The notes: generated by a model from the letters alone, not told the origin. 42,201 nt of DNA from JBHIBC01 sp046758905 (GCA_046758905.1 JBHIBC010000017.1:1-42201), one strand, 5' to 3'. Counted from the stretch's first letter, positions 1 to 11,099 are shown. Translations and numbers: made by a program.

Positions 1-54
1 GCCGGGATCCTCCGCCGGATCCAGAACACCTGCTTCTCGGAGTACCCGCCGGAG

Positions 55-587
55 ATGGTCCGCAGAATGTCGAGGACGGACGGCCCTCTCCCCGAGGAGA
101 TCCCGCGGGATCCGGCCAGGCGGCAGAAATTCCTGAAGACCGAGGAGACCGTCGAGAGGGGCCTGTTCTACCCCTCCCTGCTCGAGGACCTCCTGCCGTC
201 CTTCGAGGCGATCCTCCGCCCGGGAGCCCGCTTTCTCGACCTCGGCAGCGGGGACGGGCGGGTGGTGTTCCTCGCGGCGCTGCTCGGCGCCGACGCCACC
301 GGCATCGAGTACGATCGCCGGCTTCACCGCATCGCCCGCAGGTCGCGCGCGCGCCTGGAGGAGATCCTCGACACCGACCGGGCGGTGCTGCGACGCGGCG
401 ATTTCTTCGACGAGGACCTCGGCCGCTACGACGTCCTGTTCTACTTCGCGCGGGGCAGCTTCGGCGAGGATCGTCTCCTGGAGAAGATCCGCGACGAGAT
501 GCGCCCGGACGCCACGCTGCTGATCTCCTTCCCCTCCGGGCCGCCGTCCGGCCTGTCGCTGATCGCGCGCTACGGCGACGTCCACGC

Positions 588-609
<22 letters not shown>
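55..609 (+). CDS. Class I SAM-dependent methyltransferase, possibly 5'-partial
   Basis: Predicted small soluble methyltransferase of 184 residues. The glycine-rich SAM-binding motif I (FLDLGSGDGRVV) lies at about residues 60-71, followed about 15 residues on by an acidic residue (GIEYD) that would bind the ribose of SAM. The D-x-F-F segment (GDFFDED) matches the usual motif II/IV region. The substrate cannot be told from the sequence. An ATG at 55 and another at 67 are both possible starts. The frame has no stop back to base 1, so the real start may lie outside the window. The 3' end overlaps the tail of the convergent peptidase gene by 22 bases. Confidence 0.75.
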
Positions 610-2783
<2,174 letters not shown>

Positions 2784-3045
2784 GGCGACCGCCCTCGCAT
2801 CGATCCGTCGGGCCCCGGCGCCGACCCGCGGTCGGGTCCGCGGACGGGCGGCGTCTGGGGCTTCGCCGGTGTGGACTGTTCTTCGCTGACCGCAGACCAT
2901 ACCATGGAACGCGATCGGCGGGAGCCGCTCCCACCCGCTCCGGTGGCTGCCTCGTTGGAAGTTGTAAGATGGCCCGATCGCGGACCGGGCCGCGGCGCCA
3001 AGGGACGATCCTGGGGTCGCGCGGTGCCGGCGGGAGGCGGAATCG

Positions 3046-3621
3046 ATGAGCCATGAGAGGACGGACACCGGGACCGTGGAGGATCGCCTCAGAAGACTCG
3101 AGAAGCGCGCGCGGCTGACGACTATCGGCCTCCTCGTCGCGCTGGCTCTGGCGGCGGCCGGCCTGGCGATGGGGCGGGTTGCGCGCGCGTTCGGGACGAT
3201 CGAGGCCGGAGAGGTCCGGGCCCGCGTGGTGCGGGCGGAGAAGGTCGTGATCCACGACCTCGACCTCGTGGACCGGGTGCTGCTGACGGCCACGGACGAC
3301 GGAGCCGGGATCGCTCTTTACGACCTGCAGCACAGACAGCGCGGCACCTTCGCGATGACGACGATCGGGCCGATCTTCACTCTGCGGGACGAGAGCGGAA
3401 AGACCCGCGTGCGGCTGTACAGCGAGGGAGAGCAGTCGGCGCTCGTCCTCGGCGATGCCGGCGGCAGGGCCCGCGTCGCCCTGGCGGCGGTCAGGAACGG
3501 GCCCAGCTTCACCCTCACCGACCCCGACGGCGATCCGCGCGTCCGCATCGACGTCCTCGGCGACGGCCCCACCCTCCGGCTCACCGGCGCGAGCGGCGAG
3601 ACGCTGTTCGAGAGACCCTGA
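3046..3621 (+). CDS. Membrane-anchored beta-repeat protein, function unknown
   Basis: A 191-residue protein. The N-terminus is short, charged and coiled-coil-like (residues about 10-25), followed by one transmembrane helix at about 26-50. The rest is a series of short strands with a loose repeat of the type GPxFTLxDxxGxxRVRL, seen at about residues 108-125 and 147-164 with weaker copies between and after. This looks like a small beta-helix or beta-roll domain facing the periplasm. I do not recognise a named family. The start is supported by GGGAGG eight bases upstream. It is divergent from the peptidase gene; the 262-base gap between them has no promoter I would defend. Confidence 0.7.
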   Translation: MSHERTDTGTVEDRLRRLEKRARLTTIGLLVALALAAAGLAMGRVARAFGTIEAGEVRARVVRAEKVVIHDLDLVDRVLLTATDDGAGIALYDLQHRQRGTFAMTTIGPIFTLRDESGKTRVRLYSEGEQSALVLGDAGGRARVALAAVRNGPSFTLTDPDGDPRVRIDVLGDGPTLRLTGASGETLFERP

Positions 3622-3714
3622 CCTCCGCGACGAGCGGCCGGCCGGTCTCCCAGCGGCCGCGTCTTTGGAGACCGAGAGCCAAGGAAAGAAGACCCCTACC
3701 GGGAGAGGAGGCCG

Positions 3715-4042
3715 ATGTGCCGCCGGCACGCCATCCCCTCCGGCTCCTGCGGCGAGCCAGGATCTGAAGCTCCGCGATTTCGACGATCCCTCCCTGACGA
3801 TTCGGACGGTCACCCTCCACGAGGCCTCTTTCAGCGGAGGGGATCTGCCACCCTGGATCTCCGGCCGGCCGGGCCCGGTGAAGAGGTCAAGGTTCCGGTG
3901 GCGGCGACCGACGGCGACTCCCTGCCCACGAGCAACACCCTGTTTTTCTCATCCCGCGGAGCATCCGGTGTCGTTTTCCGGCTGAGCAGAGGCCGCGTGG
4001 CCGTGGCGGATGCGGGTCCTGCCCCACTCCCGCCTCGAAACG
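3715..4042 (+). pseudogene. Possible frame-broken gene remnant
   Basis: This lies in the longest gene-poor stretch (3622-4072). An ATG at 3715 has a strong GAGAGGAGG Shine-Dalgarno four bases upstream, yet the frame it opens reads poorly at first. Protein-like text appears in the +2 frame from about 3763 to 3850 (DLKLRDFDDPSLTIRTV) and then in the +1 frame from about 3855 (LDLRPAGPGEEVKVPVAA). Joining the two needs a frame shift near 3850. The downstream frame stays open into the tRNA-Glu gene. This could be a decayed gene, a sequencing error in a real one, or chance. Nothing else is visible in the gap. Confidence 0.22.
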
Positions 4043-4072
4043 CTCACCGATATCGGCGGGTGGGCGTAGATC

Positions 4073-4150
4073 TGGCGTCCCCAACGGGATTTGAACCCGT
4101 GTTGCCGCCTTGAAAGGGCGGTGTCCTAGGCCGGACTAGACGATGGGGAC
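4073..4150 (-). tRNA. tRNA-Glu (UUC)
   Basis: On the minus strand the acceptor 5' arm GTCCCCA pairs with TGGGGAC. The anticodon stem CCGCC/GGCGG encloses the loop CTTTCAA, giving anticodon TTC, and the T arm carries the usual GGTTCAAATCC. The discriminator is G and CCA is encoded in the DNA (4073-4075). The gene stands alone. Confidence 0.97.
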
Positions 4151-4280
4151 GACCGCGTCCGGCGGCGGGCGGGAGCCGGGCCGCCGCGCCGGACGGGCGG
4201 ACCCGTATCGTATCCCAAAGGCGGGTGATCCTGGAGAGCCGTTTGGCGGCGGAGGGTTCGCCGGCCGTGCGCGTCCCGGG

Positions 4281-4832
4281 CTAGCCCAAAGCCTCCCGCA
4301 GCCACGCATAGCGCGGGTCGGTGAGCTGGCGCAGGTCGTCCCGCACCAGGTTCAGCCCCACCACGCAGAAGTCGAAGGAGTCCGCCAGCGCGGCGAACAG
4401 CGGCGCCTCCCCCTCGAACGGGACGGCGCGGTACTCGGAGACGATCCGGTAGGACCGCTTCCCCTCCGCGGACCAGTCGACGTAGACCCCGCGAAGCCGC
4501 GTGGACGCGTGACGCGCGACCCACTCCGGGAACATGCCGAGGAAGAACAGGGTGAAGTCCCCGATGTGCCGGCGGATCTCCCGTTCCGGGAGCAGTATCG
4601 GCTGCCGGGACGAGCGCTCGGCCTCCAGGAGCATCTCCCCGACGTCCTCGAGGGGCCGTCCCGCCGCGTCCCGGAGCCGCCGGATCTCGTCCACGTGCAC
4701 GAAGCGGACCAGGACGTCGCTCACGTAGGTCGCGAGCTCGGGGCGGCCCAGGCCGAGCACGCCGGCGATGTTCTTGCGGCACAGCGTGCCGAACAGAAGG
4801 CGGAGGGGATGCTGTTCCGAGATCCGCGCCAT
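4281..4832 (-). CDS. Hypothetical protein
   Basis: A 183-residue soluble protein with no signal peptide or transmembrane helix. I do not recognise the family. It has a probably helical N-terminal half with many Arg and Glu residues, then a mixed part with FTLFFLGMFPEW at about 102-113 and YRIVSEYRAVPFEG at about 136-149, and ends in a WLREALG helix. Codon use is like its neighbours, so it is very probably a real gene. The ATG at 4832 has a GGGGGGA stretch upstream. A TAAAAT sequence (minus strand, 4877-4882) could be its -10 box, but I see no matching -35. Confidence 0.65.
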   Translation of the reverse strand: MARISEQHPLRLLFGTLCRKNIAGVLGLGRPELATYVSDVLVRFVHVDEIRRLRDAAGRPLEDVGEMLLEAERSSRQPILLPEREIRRHIGDFTLFFLGMFPEWVARHASTRLRGVYVDWSAEGKRSYRIVSEYRAVPFEGEAPLFAALADSFDFCVVGLNLVRDDLRQLTDPRYAWLREALG

Positions 4833-4981
4833 CGTACCGTCCCCCCGGGTGCATCCGCCCGGCCGGGCCGCTGCTCATTTTACCGGCTGCTCGGGCCTCG
4901 GACCAGAGCCGCCCCCCTTCGTCCCTTTCCCTCCGGCCTACCGCTTCGCCCGCACTGGATCCCCATCCCCCATGCCGGCGA

Positions 4982-4987
4982 TACAAT
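4982..4987 (+). promoter_or_regulatory. Possible -10 box (TACAAT) of the ABC exporter operon
   Basis: TACAAT sits about 100 bases before the ATPase start. It is flanked by two copies of ATGCCGGC (4972-4979 and 4986-4993), a 14-base-period direct repeat that covers the -10 and might be a regulator site. No good -35 is visible at 16-18 bases, so activation by a protein is possible. Confidence 0.3.
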
Positions 4988-5090
4988 GCCGGCCCACGGA
5001 GCATAATGCCGCGGCTCGACGGGACGTCCCCGGCGGCCGCCGGCCGGCGCGTCACGCCCGGGCCGGCCCCTTGCGATCGGGAGACCGACC

Positions 5091-6020
5091 GTGTTCCAGG
5101 TCGAGAGTCTGGTCAAGCGCTACGGCGATCTGCGCGCCGTCGACGGGATCTCCTTCGAGGTCCGCAAGGGGGAGATCTACGGCCTGCTGGGGCCGAACGG
5201 CGCCGGCAAGACGACCACCATGTCGATGATGTCGGGGCTGCTGCTGCCCGACGAGGGTCGGGTGCGCTTCGACGGCATCGACCTCCGGGCCGATCCGATC
5301 GGGGTCAAGCGGCAGCTCGGCGTCGTGCCCCAGGAGACGGCGCTGTACGAGAACCTGTCCGCGCGCGAGAACCTCCGCTTCTGGGGCGGCCTGTACGGCC
5401 TGAGCGGCGGCGCCCTGGCCGGAGCCGTCGACAGGGTGCTCGAGCAGGTCGGGCTGACCTCGCGGGCCGGCGACCCCGTCAAGACGTATTCCGGCGGGAT
5501 GAAGCGCCGGCTGAACCTGGCGCTCGGCCTGGTCCACTCTCCCCGCGCCGTCCTCCTGGACGAGCCGACCGTCGGGATCGACCCGCAGGCGCGGATCAAC
5601 GTCCTGGACGTCGTGCGCGCGGTCGCGAGCTCCGGCACCACCGTGCTCTACACCACCCACTACCTCGAGGAGGCTGAGAGCCTGTGCGACCGGATCGGCA
5701 TCATGGATCACGGCCGCATCCTGGCCGAGGGGACCCTCGACGAGCTCAAGCGCCGGGCCGGCGAGACGGAGGTGGTTACCATCCGCGGGACGTTCGACGA
5801 GTCGAAGGCCCGCGACCGGCTGCAGGGGGTGGACGGGGCCCGGGTCATCTCCTCCGAGCCGGGCAAGCTGGTCCTGTCGACGGCGGGAGCGGAACGCGGG
5901 GCGGTCGCGCTGCTGTCGAGGGTCCTCTCCGGCGATCTCGAGATCGACGCGGTGTCGATCCAGCCCCCCTCCCTGAGCGGCCTGTTCATCAAGCTCACCG
6001 GCCGGGAGCTGCGCGACTGA
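5091..6020 (+). CDS. ABC transporter ATP-binding protein (ABC-2 exporter type)
   Basis: A 309-residue cytoplasmic ATPase of the DrrA/NatA type that would drive the two permeases encoded next. Walker A is GPNGAGKTT (34-42), the signature is YSGGMKRRL (133-141), and Walker B is AVLLDEP with Asp157 and Glu158. The H-loop histidine is in TTHYLEEAE. About 90 residues after the nucleotide-binding domain form the C-terminal extension usual in this class. The start is a GTG with GGGAG about seven bases upstream. Its stop overlaps the first permease start (TGATG). The substrate is unknown; relatives export drugs, lipids, polysaccharide or sodium. Confidence 0.93.
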   Translation: MFQVESLVKRYGDLRAVDGISFEVRKGEIYGLLGPNGAGKTTTMSMMSGLLLPDEGRVRFDGIDLRADPIGVKRQLGVVPQETALYENLSARENLRFWGGLYGLSGGALAGAVDRVLEQVGLTSRAGDPVKTYSGGMKRRLNLALGLVHSPRAVLLDEPTVGIDPQARINVLDVVRAVASSGTTVLYTTHYLEEAESLCDRIGIMDHGRILAEGTLDELKRRAGETEVVTIRGTFDESKARDRLQGVDGARVISSEPGKLVLSTAGAERGAVALLSRVLSGDLEIDAVSIQPPSLSGLFIKLTGRELRD

Positions 6021-7288
6021 TGCGCTGCCTCGCGAGGATGGTGGCGAAGGATCTCCTGCGCCGCCGGCGATCTCCCCTCGGCATCGCCGTGGTCCTGTCC
6101 TTTCCGGTGGTCTTCTCGCTGATGCTCGCGGTGACCTTCGGCTCCGGAGGGGACGAGGCGGTCCGCATCCACGTGCTCGTCGAGAACCGCGACGACGACT
6201 TCGCGGGCGGGATGCTGATGTCCGCGCTGAGGTCCGACGAGGTGGCGGAGCACTTCGACGTCGAGGCCGTCGGCGAGGAGGGGGTGCGGCTCATGGAAGA
6301 GGGGAAGGCCTCGGCCCTCCTGCGCATCCCGGAGGGCTTCTCGCGTGACCTCGTCGAGGGCGACCCAACGTCGCTGAGCCTGGTGCGCAACCCGGCGCAG
6401 GGGATCAAGCCGGAGATCGCCGAGCAGCTCGCCAGCATCCTGGTCGAGGTGCTGAACTCCGGCTCCCGGGTCCTGCGCGAGCCGCTCCGGGAGATCGCCG
6501 CCCTCGAGGGCGGCGACGGCGGGATCGCGATCAGCGACGAGGCGCTGACCTCGATCGTCCTCGCGATCAAGCACACCCTGGAGGGCGCGGACACGTACCT
6601 CTTCCCGCCGGCGATCACCCTGGACAGCGGCGCGCTCGAGGCGGAGCAGGGGGACGACTCCGGGGGCGGGCCCGGCGCGAGGGCGATCTTCCTGATCATC
6701 CTCCCCGGGGTGTCGGTCTACGCGCTCTTCCTGGTCGGGGACCTGGCGATGAGGGACGTCCTGACCGAGGCGGCCGGCGGGACGCTGCGGCGCCAGCTCG
6801 CGGGCCCGATCGGCACCGGGACACTGATCCTCGCGAAGGCGCTGTACACCATCTGCCTGGCCCTCGTCAGCCTGGCGATCCTGTCCGCCATCGGGTGGGC
6901 CCTCTCCGAGGGCGAGGTGGATCTCGCCGGGTTCGCGGTCCTGTCGCTCGCGCTGGTCCTGGCCGTGACGGGCGTGGCCGCGACCCTGTACGGCGCCGCG
7001 CGGAACGAGCGTCGCGGATCCGCCATCGCCGGGGTGCTGTACCTCTTCCTCGCCTTCGCGGGCGGCAGCTTCGTCAAGCTCGAATCGCTGCCCCGGTCGG
7101 TGCGCGCCGTGGCGCCGCTCTCGCCGTTTTACTGGGGCACCTCCGGCTACAGGGCGCTCCTGGAGCAGGGGGCCGGCCTCACCGACGTCCTGCCGAACGC
7201 GGGGCTCCTCGCGGGCGTCGGTGTCGTCTCCCTGGCGCTCGGGTCGGCTCTCCTGGGGCGGTTCGTCCGCGGAGGGCGGGCGGCATGA
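6020..7288 (+). CDS. ABC-2 type permease, first subunit
   Basis: A 422-residue inner-membrane protein with the ABC-2 layout. One transmembrane helix lies near the N-terminus (about residues 20-42). A large extracytoplasmic domain of about 190 residues follows, and then five or six helices in the C-terminal half (about 230-420). The ATG overlaps the ATPase stop by one base. This start removes a long false N-terminal extension of the same open frame and gives a normal MRCLARMVAKDLLRRRRSP N-terminus with positive charges before the first helix. The product probably forms a heterodimer with the next protein. Confidence 0.88.
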   Translation: MRCLARMVAKDLLRRRRSPLGIAVVLSFPVVFSLMLAVTFGSGGDEAVRIHVLVENRDDDFAGGMLMSALRSDEVAEHFDVEAVGEEGVRLMEEGKASALLRIPEGFSRDLVEGDPTSLSLVRNPAQGIKPEIAEQLASILVEVLNSGSRVLREPLREIAALEGGDGGIAISDEALTSIVLAIKHTLEGADTYLFPPAITLDSGALEAEQGDDSGGGPGARAIFLIILPGVSVYALFLVGDLAMRDVLTEAAGGTLRRQLAGPIGTGTLILAKALYTICLALVSLAILSAIGWALSEGEVDLAGFAVLSLALVLAVTGVAATLYGAARNERRGSAIAGVLYLFLAFAGGSFVKLESLPRSVRAVAPLSPFYWGTSGYRALLEQGAGLTDVLPNAGLLAGVGVVSLALGSALLGRFVRGGRAA

Positions 7289-8451
7289 GGCCGATCCTCC
7301 TGCTGGCCCTCAACGACCTCCGCTTGACCGCGCGCGATCGCGCCTCGCTCGTCTGGATGCTGATCATGCCGGTCGCCCTCATGTGGTTCTTCGGGCAGAT
7401 GGACGGGGCGGGGTCGGGACCGCCCCGGGCGACCCTCACGGTGATTGACCGTGACGGCGGGTGGCTGGCCCGCGCGTTGCTGGAGGAGCTCCGGGACGAG
7501 CAGATCCGCCTCCGCGAGATCTCCCCCGAGGCGGAGGCCGGGCACGGCGAGGGCGACCGGGTGCGGACTCTGGTGATCCCCGAGGGGTTCACGGAGAAGG
7601 CGCTGGCGGGAGAGCGGCAGACGCTGCGCCTCGAGAGGGACCCGGGCGCGAGCGAGGAGTTCACGCTGGCCGCCGAGACGCACCTCATCCGCTCGATCGT
7701 CAGCATCCTGGGGCGCCTGATCGAGATGAGCTTCAACCCCTCCCTCCCCGGGGCGCGGAGCGGCCTGGCGGCGGTCGACCAGTTCCGAAGACTCGGCGAG
7801 CGCGAGCCGCTGGTGCGCCTCGACGTGTCCACCGCCGGCCGGGGACGCCCGGTGCCGCGCGGCTTCGCGCAGAGCGTCCCCGGCATGCTCACCATGACGG
7901 TCCTGATGATGACGGTGATCTACGGCGGCGTCTTCCTGACGCTCGAGAAAAGGGAGCGGATGCTCAGCCGTCAGGGGACCCTGCCGATCGGCCGGGCGCA
8001 GCTCTTCCTCGGCAAGCTCCTAGGCCGGCTGCTGATGGCCGGCCTGCAGGCCGTCGTGCTCGTCGGGGCGGGCCGCTACCTTTTCGGCCTCTCCTTCGGC
8101 CGCTCCCCGGCCGGCCTGGCGCTTCTCCTGGCCTCCTACGCGGCGGCCGTGGCCGGACTCGCCACCATGCTGGGGGCTTTGCTCAGGACGACCGAGCAGG
8201 CTTCCGCCCTCGGCTGGATGCTCAGTATGGTGCTGGCCGCGATGGGAGGCTGCTGGTGGCCGAGCGAGGTCATGCCTCGCTGGCTCTGGACCGCCGCCCA
8301 CGCCCTGCCTACCGCCTGGGCGATGGACGCCTTCCACGCGCTCATCTCGTTCGGGCTCGGTCTGCAGGCGGTCCTGCTCCCGAGCGCCGTGCTCTTCGGG
8401 TTCGGGGCGCTGTTCGCGGCCGTCGGCTGCCGCTACCTGAGGACGGCGTGA
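7285..8451 (+). CDS. ABC-2 type permease, second subunit
   Basis: A 388-residue permease with the same plan as the upstream gene: one N-terminal helix (about residues 19-37), an external domain of about 160 residues, and then a cluster of helices from about residue 195. The ATG lies inside the upstream stop (ATGA, four-base overlap), so the two should be made in equal amounts. Near the C-terminus a helix with GGCWWPSEVMP resembles the loop of other ABC-2 permeases. The operon ends here; the next gene converges with a 32-base gap and I see no clear terminator. Confidence 0.88.
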   Translation: MRPILLLALNDLRLTARDRASLVWMLIMPVALMWFFGQMDGAGSGPPRATLTVIDRDGGWLARALLEELRDEQIRLREISPEAEAGHGEGDRVRTLVIPEGFTEKALAGERQTLRLERDPGASEEFTLAAETHLIRSIVSILGRLIEMSFNPSLPGARSGLAAVDQFRRLGEREPLVRLDVSTAGRGRPVPRGFAQSVPGMLTMTVLMMTVIYGGVFLTLEKRERMLSRQGTLPIGRAQLFLGKLLGRLLMAGLQAVVLVGAGRYLFGLSFGRSPAGLALLLASYAAAVAGLATMLGALLRTTEQASALGWMLSMVLAAMGGCWWPSEVMPRWLWTAAHALPTAWAMDAFHALISFGLGLQAVLLPSAVLFGFGALFAAVGCRYLRTA

Positions 8452-8483
8452 GGGGCGAGCGAACGCGCCTCCCGGGCTCCGTC

Positions 8484-10907
8484 TCAGGGGCAGGGCGATG
8501 AGGGCGCGGGCCGGGCTGAACCGGCGCCGTCGAGGCCGAAGCTCCCCTCCCCGCAGCCGTTCCTCCCGCTGACCAGATAGAGGAGAAGCTCCCCGGCCGA
8601 CGGCAGGTCGCCGTCGACCAGGGTGAGTCCGGGCGTGCCGGACTCAAGGCAGGAGAGCGCAGCGGGGTCGAGCGGCAGGCCCGCCACATCGGACCCCCTG
8701 TAGACGTTGTGCGCCTCGGCGAGCGGGGCGGCGTCCCACGCGAGCGTCGCCCTGTCCGCGGCGATCAGCAGGGATCCGGCCGGCACCGGCCCGGGCGCGC
8801 TCAGCAGCGTCGGGTCGGTCGGGGCGCAGTCGCACGGGTCGCCCGCCCCGTCGCCGTCGGCATCGGCTTGCGGCGGGTTGGGGGTGGTCGGGCAATTGTC
8901 GGCGACGTCGGGCAGGCCGTCCCCGTCGGCGTCCGGGAAGCCCTCCAGCACGCGCACAGACACGTCGTCCAGGCCGGCCTCCGCCAGGCTCCCGCCGCCC
9001 ACGTCGTTGGCGATGAACCGGAAGCGAGTGGTCGCGGTCGGAGCGCCGAACTCGATCAGGCGGTACTGCACCGTGCTCCAGATCTCGTCCCCCTCGATGT
9101 CCGACTGCATCCGGATCCACGCGGCGCCGCCGTCGAACGACACGTCGACCTCGAGAGGATCCTCGTTCGGGCAAGCCCCGAGGTGGTTGGACCACCATTG
9201 ATTGAACTGGAGCACCGGGAAGACCGCGCCCGACAGGTCGATGACGGGAGAGACCAGGGTGGTGTGGCCCGAGTCAACGTCGTTCTCCCCCAGCGAGCTC
9301 GGGTTGGTCCCCTGACCGGTGACGAAGCAGAGGGTGCCCCCGGGGGTGGTGCAGGTCTCCGGCTGCACGAAGGTGCCGTTGATCTCGGTCCCGAGCGGGT
9401 CGACCCGGACCCAGATGCCCGTGGTGGCCGTGTCCGCGCCCCCCAGCGACCAGCCGCGATCGATCTCGAAGTCGTCCGAGAACACCTCGGCGAGGCCGCC
9501 GGCCACGATGAAGTTCCGGCGCGTCCTGCCGGAGGGGCCCCCGGGGCCCTCGACGGTCAGCGTCACGGTGTAGATCCCGGGCGTGGTGTAAGTATGCGCG
9601 GGCGCCGGCTCCGTGGAGGTGGCACCGTCGCCGAAGTCCCACAGCCATGCCGTCGGGTCGGCCAGAGTCAGGTCGCGGAACCGGACCGTGAACGGCACAT
9701 CGCCGGCCACCAGGTCGGCCGCGAAGTCGGCCACCACCGGGTTGCCGGGCAGCGTCGTGTCCTGCGCGCCGAGCCCTTCCGTCTCCTCGCTGAAGAACCG
9801 AACCCAGCGCTTGCGGAACTGCGAGATCTTCTGCAGGTCGGTCGGGATCGGCTCGGCCGTCCCCGGGGGGATCACCAGGATGAACGCGGTCCTGACGGTG
9901 TGGTCCTCCTGCGTGGCGTCCGGGACGCGCGGGCCGTTGTGATCGATGATGTCCCAGATGGTGAACTCGCGCCGCGTGCCGCCGACGACGACTCCGGGCT
10001 CTGGCTGCGAAGAATCGGTGCGCCCCCCGGTGCCCGTCGGGTTCCTGATGAGAAAGATCGTGTTGGTGATCTCGGTGGGGAGCCGGAAGCCGAAGAGGTA
10101 CTCGTCGAGCTGGCTGTAATGACGGAAGGACTCCACGCTGGTGAACGTGCCGGGCGGATCCTCGACCCAGGCGTTCCCCTCCATCACCGAGGCCTCCGTG
10201 TGCATGAAGAAGGACCAGTGGGCGTTGCCCCGCCCCAGGATGTCTCCGATCCGCGGCTCGACCGTGACGAACGCGCCCACCATGTGCATCGACTCCTGGC
10301 CGAGGATCTCGGGGCCGGTCGGCTTCGCGGCGAAGAACGGGATGCGGCTGTCGGGACGCTTGCCGTATTCGGGAAGGTCGTTCATGTTCAGCATGCCGCG
10401 CAGGCGCTGGGTCGGCAGCCCGAAGTTGGGGGCGATGTTGAAGATCGAGTCGCCGATGCCGAGGACGTCGTTCCTCACCGGCTGGTAGAACGCGAACCCG
10501 CCCTCCGGCTGTACCTCGCAGGGGTAGTTGGTCGCGGCGAACACCACGACCTGGTCGTAGTCATCGGCGTGGCTCAGGTAGAAGCGCTGAACGATGCCGA
10601 TCGTGTCGGTCACGCCGCCCGAGACGAGCGTCCCGTCATCCACGATGACGGCGATGTTCCCGACGTCGAAATCGCCGGCCGCGGCCTCCGCGACGCGCTC
10701 CGCGCTCGCCCCCGGCGCCCCGTGGCGCTCGAGCAGCACGGCCTGCAGGCCGGGCCCGGTCCCGCAGATCGCCCCGGCCGGCGACCGGAGCTCCTCGGAG
10801 GAAGCCGCGAGGACGCCGCCCGCCGGCACGAGGGCGCAGAGGAGAAGGATCGCCGCGAGGGAAGGTAGAGGGGCGGGGCGGGCGATCGCCGGGGGTCGCG
10901 AGCGCAT
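8484..10907 (-). CDS. Secreted multi-domain surface protein with QExxH peptidase-like domain, PKD domain and TSP3 repeats
   Basis: An 807-residue exported protein. A signal peptide covers about residues 15-35. Residues about 75-380 resemble a secreted metallopeptidase domain, but the expected HExxH reads QESMH (204-208), so the first zinc ligand is Gln. A later SQLDEYLFGF (265-274) is placed where such domains carry a third ligand. A PKD domain follows (about 397-468, with WLWDFGDGATS). Next come a jelly-roll-like region (474-655), calcium-binding thrombospondin type 3 repeats (658-692, DADGDGLPDVADNCP) and a final Fn3-like region. The ATG at 10907 was chosen because further upstream lies tRNA-Lys. 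It may bind calcium and a surface ligand; catalysis is doubtful. Confidence 0.82.
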   Translation of the reverse strand: MRSRPPAIARPAPLPSLAAILLLCALVPAGGVLAASSEELRSPAGAICGTGPGLQAVLLERHGAPGASAERVAEAAAGDFDVGNIAVIVDDGTLVSGGVTDTIGIVQRFYLSHADDYDQVVVFAATNYPCEVQPEGGFAFYQPVRNDVLGIGDSIFNIAPNFGLPTQRLRGMLNMNDLPEYGKRPDSRIPFFAAKPTGPEILGQESMHMVGAFVTVEPRIGDILGRGNAHWSFFMHTEASVMEGNAWVEDPPGTFTSVESFRHYSQLDEYLFGFRLPTEITNTIFLIRNPTGTGGRTDSSQPEPGVVVGGTRREFTIWDIIDHNGPRVPDATQEDHTVRTAFILVIPPGTAEPIPTDLQKISQFRKRWVRFFSEETEGLGAQDTTLPGNPVVADFAADLVAGDVPFTVRFRDLTLADPTAWLWDFGDGATSTEPAPAHTYTTPGIYTVTLTVEGPGGPSGRTRRNFIVAGGLAEVFSDDFEIDRGWSLGGADTATTGIWVRVDPLGTEINGTFVQPETCTTPGGTLCFVTGQGTNPSSLGENDVDSGHTTLVSPVIDLSGAVFPVLQFNQWWSNHLGACPNEDPLEVDVSFDGGAAWIRMQSDIEGDEIWSTVQYRLIEFGAPTATTRFRFIANDVGGGSLAEAGLDDVSVRVLEGFPDADGDGLPDVADNCPTTPNPPQADADGDGAGDPCDCAPTDPTLLSAPGPVPAGSLLIAADRATLAWDAAPLAEAHNVYRGSDVAGLPLDPAALSCLESGTPGLTLVDGDLPSAGELLLYLVSGRNGCGEGSFGLDGAGSARPAPSSPCP

Positions 10908-10978
10908 AAGCCTCGCTTTATACGCCGCCCGCGACCCATCGTCAACATCAATTCGCGCGAGAAGCCGAGAAGCGGGAG

Positions 10979-11054
10979 TGGTGAGCCGTGCAGGACTCGA
11001 ACCTGCGACCCTCTGCTTAAAAGGCAGATGCTCTACCGCCTGAGCTAACGGCCC
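10979..11054 (-). tRNA. tRNA-Lys (UUU)
   Basis: The minus strand reads GGGCCGT at the 5' acceptor, pairing with ACGGCTC (one G-U pair). The anticodon stem TCTGC/GCAGA encloses CTTTTAA, giving anticodon TTT. The T arm has GGTTCGAGTCC, the discriminator is A, and CCA is encoded (10979-10981). Confidence 0.97.
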
Positions 11055-11071
11055 GTCAGGAGTCGCTGAAG

Positions 11072-11099
11072 ATGCTACCACGCCCGGGCACGATATCAA
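11072..11099 (-). promoter_or_regulatory. Promoter of tRNA-Lys
   Basis: On the minus strand TTGATA (11094-11099) and TAGCAT (11072-11077) are separated by 16 bases. The -10 ends about 17 bases before the mature tRNA 5' end, a normal distance for a tRNA promoter. Confidence 0.6.
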
